Shown here: one piece after another, positions 5,993 to 10,769 of the stretch | Layout of the letters: every line of letters starts with the position of its first letter | Position numbering within the stretch: position 1 is the stretch's first letter | NCBI GenBank assembly: GCA_009923125.1 | Contig: RFUD01000045.1 | Span: forward strand, 1-10,769 | Reading direction: 5' to 3' | DNA: 10,769 bases | Origin: Planctomycetia bacterium | GTDB lineage: Bacteria > Planctomycetota > Planctomycetia > Pirellulales > UBA1268 | Program-made: the position numbers and the translations under genes | Notes under the pieces: model-generated | Told to the model about the DNA's origin: nothing | What the model saw: the letters and a program-made list of their open reading frames with translations, nothing else | Databases searched by the model: none

Positions 5993-8137
5993 TCACTCGT
6001 CGTCGAAGGGCTCGATCTCGACGCGGGCCGGTGGGAGGCTGTCGAGGAACACGCGGCCGTAGTGTTTCGTGAGCACGCGCGGGTCGAGAATCACCACGGT
6101 GCCGCGGTCCGCGTGCGTGCGGATCAGCCGCCCGAAGCCCTGCTTCAGCTTGAGCACCGCTTCGGGCAGTTGATACTCCATGAATGGATTGCCACCGGCT
6201 TCGCGAAGCGCCTCGATGCGCGCGGCGACCAGCGGCCGGTCGGGCACGGCGAAGGGCAGTCGCGTGATGATCACCGTCACGAGGCAGTCGCCCGGCAGGT
6301 CGATTCCCTGCCAGAAGCCGTCGGTGCCCAGGAGCACGCCCGCGGGCCCGGCCCGGAAATCGGCGAGCATCTGGGTGCGCGTGAGGCCGTCGGCCTGGCT
6401 CACGAGCCGGTAGTTGCGCCGGGCACACCACCCGGCGAGGTCCGCCGAGGCGGCGGCGAGCGCGGCGGTGCTCGTGAACAGCACCATGGCCCGGCCCTCG
6501 CTCCGCTCGACGTAGCGGCGGATCATCCGCACGCACGCCCGATCGTAGGCCTCGCGCTGCTCGGGGTCCGGCAGCCGATCGACGAGCACGAGCGTGGCCT
6601 GCCGCTCGTAGTCGAACGGGCTGCCGAGCCGGCGGGTGATGACGCTGCGATCGCCCGCGTCCGGTTCCGATGCGACTCCACGCGCGGCACCCCCGAGCCC
6701 GATCCGCTGGCGGAAGAACGCGAATGGATCGACCCGGGGGCCGTCGTCTGGAATGCCTTCCTCGGACCGCTCCCCGCCGACGGCGAGCGTGGCGCTCGTG
6801 AGCACGACGGTGCCCACGCGGCTGAACAGCTCGCGCTCGAGCGTCGCCCCCACGTCGATGGGCGCGCCGGCCAGGCGGATGCGCTCCCGGCCCCGGCGCG
6901 AGCGCTGGGCCTCGACCCACCACACCGCGCCCGGTTCGCCCTGCTCGAGCCAGGTGCGCACCGAGCCCGCCACGAGCGCGAGGCGGTCGGCGAGGGCGTG
7001 GAAGTCGTGCCGCTCGGCGTCGTTCGCGAGACCGTCGGCGGCCGACTTCAGTTTGCGCACGAGGCCGAGGCAGACGTCGCCGAGCGAGTCGGGCACGAGG
7101 CGGGGCCGGCGCACGCGCCACGGGCCGTCGCCGCCGCCCGGCACCGCGTGCCGCACGGCTGCGAAAAAATCCTCGGCCGCGCGGCGGCAGCGGAGCACGT
7201 CGGGCTCGAGATCGTGCATCTTGTAGTGCACGAGCAGCCCGCGGCGCGTGCGCTCGTTGAAGAGCTTCGACAGGATGCGTTCGACCGTGCCGCTCGAAAT
7301 GCCCACGCCCAGATGGTCGCCCGCCACGCTCTCGAGCGTGTGGGCTTCGTCGAACACGACCACGTCGTAGTCGGGCAGCAGGCTGGCCCCGGCCCGCCTG
7401 ATCGCCAGATCCGAGAAGAAGAGCGCGTGGTTCACGACGAGCACCTGGGCATGGTGCATCCGCCTTCGGGCGGCGTAGTAGAAACACTGCTGGTAGGTCG
7501 GGCAGGCCCGCCCCATGCAGTTGCCCGAGTCGCTCTCGATCTCTTCCCAGACCGCGGCCGTCGGCAGGCTCGGGAGGTCGGCGAGTGACCCGTCGCCCGT
7601 GCGGCGCGCCCAGGAGGCGAGTTCGCGGAGCTCGGCGAGTTCGTCGTCCTCCTTGAACAGGCTGCCCCCGCGTTCGAGCGCGAGCGCGAGCCGCCGCAGG
7701 CTCACGTAGTTGCCCCGGCCCTTCACGAGCACCGCCGAAAACTCCCGCGGCATCACCGCCGCCACGAGCGGGATGTCTTTCGTGACGAGCTGCTCCTGGA
7801 GCGCGATCGTGTGCGTCGAGATCACGACGCGGCGCGGCCGGCGGCCGGGCGGCGCGACGGGCGCGTCGGACTCTTCGTCCCAGTCGGCGTCCGGCGGCGG
7901 CATGTCGCTCGGGGCCCCGTCGTCCGCCTGGTCGGCCGTCGCCGCGAGCACGGCGGGCACGAGGTAGGCGAGGCTCTTGCCGACGCCGGTGCCGGCCTCG
8001 ATCACCGCGTGTCGCCGCTCGGCGATCGCCTGGGCGACCAGCCGCGCCATCTCCAGTTGCTGCGGCCGCGACTCCCAGCCCGTCAGCCGCGCCGCAAGCC
8101 TGCCACCGGGCGCGAGAAAATCGTCGGGAGAGGTCAT
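5993..8137 (-). CDS. dinG: DinG/XPD-family ATP-dependent DNA helicase
   Basis: Superfamily 2, 5'-3' DNA helicase of the DinG/YoaA/XPD type, acting on repair and replication intermediates. At 714 aa it is about the size of E. coli DinG and has no N-terminal exonuclease domain. Walker A is AGTGVGKS (48-55), motif Ia is near ISTHTIALQEQL (106-117), and Walker B/DEAH is VVFDEAH (260-266). Motif III is LTSATL (446-451), motif V is GTDGFWQGIDLPG (604-616), and motif VI is QGFGRLIRT (666-674). The Fe-S region shows C207, C212 and C218, but the position of the first ligand, in KGRGNYVSLRR, is Ser146. Residues about 67-103 are an acidic, proline-rich insert after Walker A. I chose ATG 8137 because MTSPDDFLAPGGRLAARL leads straight into the helicase; the frame is open to 8380, but that stretch is Arg-rich and overlaps argH. 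It is a DinG homologue; YoaA-like function is possible. Confidence 0.92.
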   Translation of the reverse strand: MTSPDDFLAPGGRLAARLTGWESRPQQLEMARLVAQAIAERRHAVIEAGTGVGKSLAYLVPAVLAATADQADDGAPSDMPPPDADWDEESDAPVAPPGRRPRRVVISTHTIALQEQLVTKDIPLVAAVMPREFSAVLVKGRGNYVSLRRLALALERGGSLFKEDDELAELRELASWARRTGDGSLADLPSLPTAAVWEEIESDSGNCMGRACPTYQQCFYYAARRRMHHAQVLVVNHALFFSDLAIRRAGASLLPDYDVVVFDEAHTLESVAGDHLGVGISSGTVERILSKLFNERTRRGLLVHYKMHDLEPDVLRCRRAAEDFFAAVRHAVPGGGDGPWRVRRPRLVPDSLGDVCLGLVRKLKSAADGLANDAERHDFHALADRLALVAGSVRTWLEQGEPGAVWWVEAQRSRRGRERIRLAGAPIDVGATLERELFSRVGTVVLTSATLAVGGERSEEGIPDDGPRVDPFAFFRQRIGLGGAARGVASEPDAGDRSVITRRLGSPFDYERQATLVLVDRLPDPEQREAYDRACVRMIRRYVERSEGRAMVLFTSTAALAAASADLAGWCARRNYRLVSQADGLTRTQMLADFRAGPAGVLLGTDGFWQGIDLPGDCLVTVIITRLPFAVPDRPLVAARIEALREAGGNPFMEYQLPEAVLKLKQGFGRLIRTHADRGTVVILDPRVLTKHYGRVFLDSLPPARVEIEPFDDE

Positions 8138-8226
8138 GGAGCGGTGCAGTCTACCCGGACGGGATGGATTTTCGGGCCGTCGGAAGTACAACTCGATGCA
8201 TCTCTCCCCGTCGCAGGGCCGCGTCC
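8138..8226. promoter_or_regulatory. Divergent upstream region, dinG / argH
   Basis: These 89 bp separate the helicase start from the preferred argH start and should contain both promoters. The minus strand has TAGACT (four of six to a -10 box) about 14 bp before ATG 8137, without a good -35. A palindrome GATGCATC lies at 8195-8202. I see no recognisable ArgR or LexA operator. If argH instead began at ATG 8164, the shared region would shrink to 26 bp, which argues against that start. Confidence 0.3.
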
Positions 8227-9627
8227 GTGACCAATCCTTCCGCAGGCCAAACACCGTCCAAGGCGTGGGGCGGCGTGTTTCGGGAGCCGACCGACAAGCG
8301 GGTCGAGGCATTCTCCGAGAGCGTGTCGTTCGACAGGCGGCTCGCCGACGACGACATCGACGCCTCGATCGCCCACGCACGCATGCTCGCCGCCTGCGGC
8401 CTGATCACCGTGCCCGAGGCCGATGCGATCGCCCAGGGGCTCGAGGAGATTCGAGGCGAGATCCGACGCGGTGCATTCGAATTCACCGCCGCGAAGGAGG
8501 ACATCCATCTCCACATCGAATCGGCGCTCACCGCCCGGCTCGGCGACATCGGCCGCAAGCTGCACACGGCCCGCAGCCGCAACGACCAGGTGGCCACCGA
8601 CCTCCGGCTCCACTGCCGGCGGGCGATCGACCGGCTCGACGAGGGTCTGCTCGAACTCCAGCGCGCCTTCCTCGGCCTCGCGGTGCGCGAGCAGGGGCTC
8701 GTGATCCCCGGCTACACCCACCTCCGCCGGGCCCAGCCGGTGCTCGCGAGCCACCAGGTGCTCGGCTGGTGTGAGAAGTTCGAGCGCGACCGCAGCCGGC
8801 TCGCCGACTGCCGCCGGCGGACGAACGTGCTGCCGCTCGGTTCGGGGGCACTCGCCGGATCGAGCCTCCCGATCGACCGCGACCACGTGGCCGAGGCGCT
8901 CGGCTTCGAGGGGGTGGCGGCCAACAGCCTCGACGGCGCGAGCGACCGCGACTTCGTCTGCGAGCTCGCGTTCGTGATCGCACTCACCATGACCCACCTC
9001 TCGCAGTGGGCCGAGGAGTGGATCCTCTACAGCACGCAGGAGTTCGGCTTTCTCAGGCTTCCCGAGGGCTTCTGCACCGGCAGCTCGATCATGCCGCAGA
9101 AGATCAACCCCGACGTGCTCGAGCTCGTGCGCGGCAAGAGCGCGCGGGCGATCGGCAACGTGCAGGCCCTGCTCGTGCTCTTGAAGGGTCTGCCCACCGC
9201 CTACAACCGTGATCTCCAGGAAGACAAGGAGACGATCTTCGACTCGATCGACACGCTCGAGGCGGTGCTCGGCGTCGCCGCGCCCCTCGTCGCGGGCACG
9301 TCGTTCGACCACGCCAGGATCGCGGCCACCCTCGAACGGGGGCACCTCGACGCCACGAGCCTGATGGAGGCCTTGATCACGGCGGGCGTTCCGCAGCGGA
9401 CGGCCCACGAGACGGTCGGCCACCTCGTGCGGCGGGCGATGACCCGGGGCGTGTCGCTGGCGGAGCTTTCCGACGAGGAATTCTCGCGAGAATGGGCAGG
9501 CTGGACGGCCGCCCTGCGCGGGGCGCTGGGGGCCTCGAGGGCAGTTGAGCGGATGGCGAGTTTCGGCTCGACCGCGCCGGCCCGCGTGGCCGACCAGATT
9601 GTCGTATGGCAACGGCGGCTCGCCTGA
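8227..9627 (+). CDS. argH: Argininosuccinate lyase
   Basis: Cleaves argininosuccinate to arginine and fumarate, the last step of arginine synthesis; a cytoplasmic homotetramer of the fumarase/aspartase superfamily. With the start at GTG 8227 the protein has 466 aa, the usual ArgH length. HTARSRNDQVATDLRL begins at residue 113. GYTHLRRAQP (162-171) holds the conserved His165. The family signature GSSIMPQKINP (285-295) carries the catalytic-loop serine and lysine, followed by GKSARAIGNVQALL and KGLPTAYNRDLQEDKE. The N-terminal WGGVFREPTDKRVEAFSESVSFDRRL is a typical opening. I prefer GTG 8227 (MTNPSAGQTPSKAWGG) over ATG 8164, which adds 21 Arg/Ser-rich residues unlike ArgH and crowds the divergent gene. 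There is no clear Shine-Dalgarno sequence. Its last 22 bp overlap the next gene. No other arginine gene is in the window. Confidence 0.95.
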   Translation: MTNPSAGQTPSKAWGGVFREPTDKRVEAFSESVSFDRRLADDDIDASIAHARMLAACGLITVPEADAIAQGLEEIRGEIRRGAFEFTAAKEDIHLHIESALTARLGDIGRKLHTARSRNDQVATDLRLHCRRAIDRLDEGLLELQRAFLGLAVREQGLVIPGYTHLRRAQPVLASHQVLGWCEKFERDRSRLADCRRRTNVLPLGSGALAGSSLPIDRDHVAEALGFEGVAANSLDGASDRDFVCELAFVIALTMTHLSQWAEEWILYSTQEFGFLRLPEGFCTGSSIMPQKINPDVLELVRGKSARAIGNVQALLVLLKGLPTAYNRDLQEDKETIFDSIDTLEAVLGVAAPLVAGTSFDHARIAATLERGHLDATSLMEALITAGVPQRTAHETVGHLVRRAMTRGVSLAELSDEEFSREWAGWTAALRGALGASRAVERMASFGSTAPARVADQIVVWQRRLA

Positions 9628-10769
9628 CTTCCCGATGCTTCCTCGCCGCCCTCACGGCGGCGGTGCCACTGGCGGCCTGGGCGCCGGTTGTCGAAGCGGC
9701 CGCCCCGCTCGACCCCTACGCCCAGGCCGTGGTCGATTCGGTGGCCCATCCTCCCCCTGCGACCCCGACGCAGCTTCTCGAGGCCGCAGCGAAGACCGCC
9801 GCCGTCGAGGCTGTCGACGTGGCGATCGCGTATGCCAGGCGACTGGCCGACGTGCTCACCGACGCCGGTGAGGGCCGGGCTGCGATGCTGGCGCGACTCG
9901 GCGACGACGCGCCCCCGGGCAGCCTGCTCCGACTGGAGTCGGTGCTGGCCACCCACGCGCCGGACCTGCTCCCGGTGGTGGAGGCGATCGAGGAGACGGG
10001 GCGGCAACGCCGGCGGGATCCGACGCGCATCGCGCGGGCGGTGAGCGATCTCCGCAGCCCCGCGTTGGAGACGCGCCAGGCCGCGACGACGACGCTCGGC
10101 CGTGCCGGCATCGCCGCGCTCCCCGCTCTCGCGGAAGTGCTCGCCGGCGACGACGACGCGGGCAGTCGCGCCCGGGCGATCGCCCGCGGGCTCGTGCGCG
10201 ACCTCGGCGACGAAGGCACATCGGCGCTTCTCGCACAACTCGGCTCGGCCGAGGTCCGCTCGTGGCCGGGCGTGATCGCGGCGCTCGACGCCACGGAAGC
10301 CGATGACATCGCCGAGTTCCTGCTGGCTCCCTGCGTGGTGCCGGGCACGCCGGCGGAGATCCGTAACCGTGCCGCGGCGGCCCTCGAGCGGATCCACGAA
10401 CGTCGCACGGGCGCGCACGAATCGTGGCAGCCGCCCTCCCGTGACGAGGCCATCGCCCGAATCGCCCGGCGGCTCGACCACACCCTCGCCCCGGCCGCCA
10501 TCCAGCGCGACTGCCGCGACGTCATGGCGCTCGAGCGGCGACTCCGCGAGGCACTCCATCTGGCCCGCGATCTCACCGCTTTGGGTGCCACGGAACCCGA
10601 CGCCGTGCGGCTCGTGTTGCTCGCACGGTTGGCGGCGCTCGTCGAGCGGCCGCAGGCTCCGCCAGCCACCGAGCCGGACTCCGCACAACTCGGGTCGGCG
10701 CTCGCCGGCCCGGATGGACTCGATATCGAAGCGATCGCCGACACGCTCGACCTCGCCGGCCAGGATCTC
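9606..10769 (+). CDS. Exported HEAT-like repeat protein (3' end outside window)
   Basis: The frame from ATG 9606 is open for 388 codons to the window edge, so the gene is partial here. The N-terminus is a plausible Sec signal: Arg6 and Arg10, a hydrophobic stretch CFLAALTAAVPLAAWAPVV (11-29), and cleavage near VEA-AAP. The mature part is helical and rich in Ala, Leu and Arg. Residues about 148-275 have HEAT-like helix pairs, for example ETRQAATTTLGRAGIAALPA and SRARAIARGLVRDLGDEG, then IRNRAAAALERIHERR. Such proteins usually act as binding scaffolds, here presumably in the periplasm. I cannot assign a function. The start overlaps the end of argH by 22 bp in another frame, suggesting co-transcription; a later start would lose the signal peptide. 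Codon use agrees with the neighbouring genes. Confidence is high that it is a gene, low on its role. Confidence 0.8.
   Translation, partial: MATAARLTSRCFLAALTAAVPLAAWAPVVEAAAPLDPYAQAVVDSVAHPPPATPTQLLEAAAKTAAVEAVDVAIAYARRLADVLTDAGEGRAAMLARLGDDAPPGSLLRLESVLATHAPDLLPVVEAIEETGRQRRRDPTRIARAVSDLRSPALETRQAATTTLGRAGIAALPALAEVLAGDDDAGSRARAIARGLVRDLGDEGTSALLAQLGSAEVRSWPGVIAALDATEADDIAEFLLAPCVVPGTPAEIRNRAAAALERIHERRTGAHESWQPPSRDEAIARIARRLDHTLAPAAIQRDCRDVMALERRLREALHLARDLTALGATEPDAVRLVLLARLAALVERPQAPPATEPDSAQLGSALAGPDGLDIEAIADTLDLAGQDL

Noticed and set aside
5873..7588. Plus-strand open frame of 571 codons antisense to the helicase gene
   Set aside because: Composition is the Arg/Ala/Gly/His-rich pattern of a mirror frame in high-GC DNA, while the minus strand carries full helicase motifs. 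It also begins inside the inverted-repeat element.
8138..8380. N-terminal extension of the helicase to 8380
   Set aside because: The 81 extra residues are Arg/Pro-rich, unlike any helicase domain, and would run over the argH start.
8134..9612. Minus-strand open frame of 492 codons antisense to argH
   Set aside because: It mirrors a well-supported argH and has no recognisable motif; long antisense frames are expected at this GC content.
9201..10688. Minus-strand open frames antisense to the HEAT-like gene
   Set aside because: Two overlapping minus frames compete here, both Arg/Ala-rich with no motif. The plus frame from 9606 has a signal peptide and repeat pattern.
1..10769. Undescribed defence, mobile or biosynthetic system
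   Set aside because: Every recognised gene is a housekeeping enzyme, and the unknown proteins do not form a shared operon. I found no transposase, integrase, nuclease/toxin pair or reverse transcriptase motif.

Overview
This is a high-GC chromosomal window (GC-rich throughout, not computed) that looks like a planctomycete, probably of the Pirellula type. Three things point there: a short Cys-rich secreted protein, a CBM9-like protein of a kind I recall from those genomes, and intergenic hairpin repeats built on a CAAGCG/CGCTTG core. Most starts lack a clear Shine-Dalgarno sequence, which also fits. The assignment rests on recognition, not on a search.

Layout. 11-1728 (+) is a two-gene unit of RNA methyltransferases: an RlmI-like class I enzyme whose stop overlaps the start of a SpoU/TrmH-family 2'-O-methyltransferase. 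1784-2974 (+) is a helical protein of unknown function. A dense hairpin cluster (2988-3041) separates it from a convergent small Cys-rich exported protein (3089-3424, -). Next on the minus strand is glycogen synthase glgA (3595-5049). A 61-bp spacer with an AT-rich promoter-like element divides glgA from a divergent CBM9-like hypothetical gene (5111-5776, +). About 215 bp of hairpins and a 21-bp inverted repeat (5777-5992) follow, and then a convergent DinG/XPD-family helicase gene (5993-8137, -). Divergent from the helicase is argH, argininosuccinate lyase (8227-9627, +). Its end overlaps by 22 bp an exported HEAT-like protein (9606 to the window edge, +) that is cut off by the window.

The genes serve RNA modification, glycogen synthesis, DNA repair and arginine synthesis, with planctomycete-type proteins of unknown role between them. 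I see no mobile element genes, phage genes, toxin-antitoxin pairs, CRISPR array, tRNA or rRNA, and no sign of an undescribed multi-gene system. The points worth a second look are the structured intergenic repeats, a Ser in place of the first Fe-S cysteine of the helicase, a nine-G tract inside glgA, and the conserved-looking proteins without known function.
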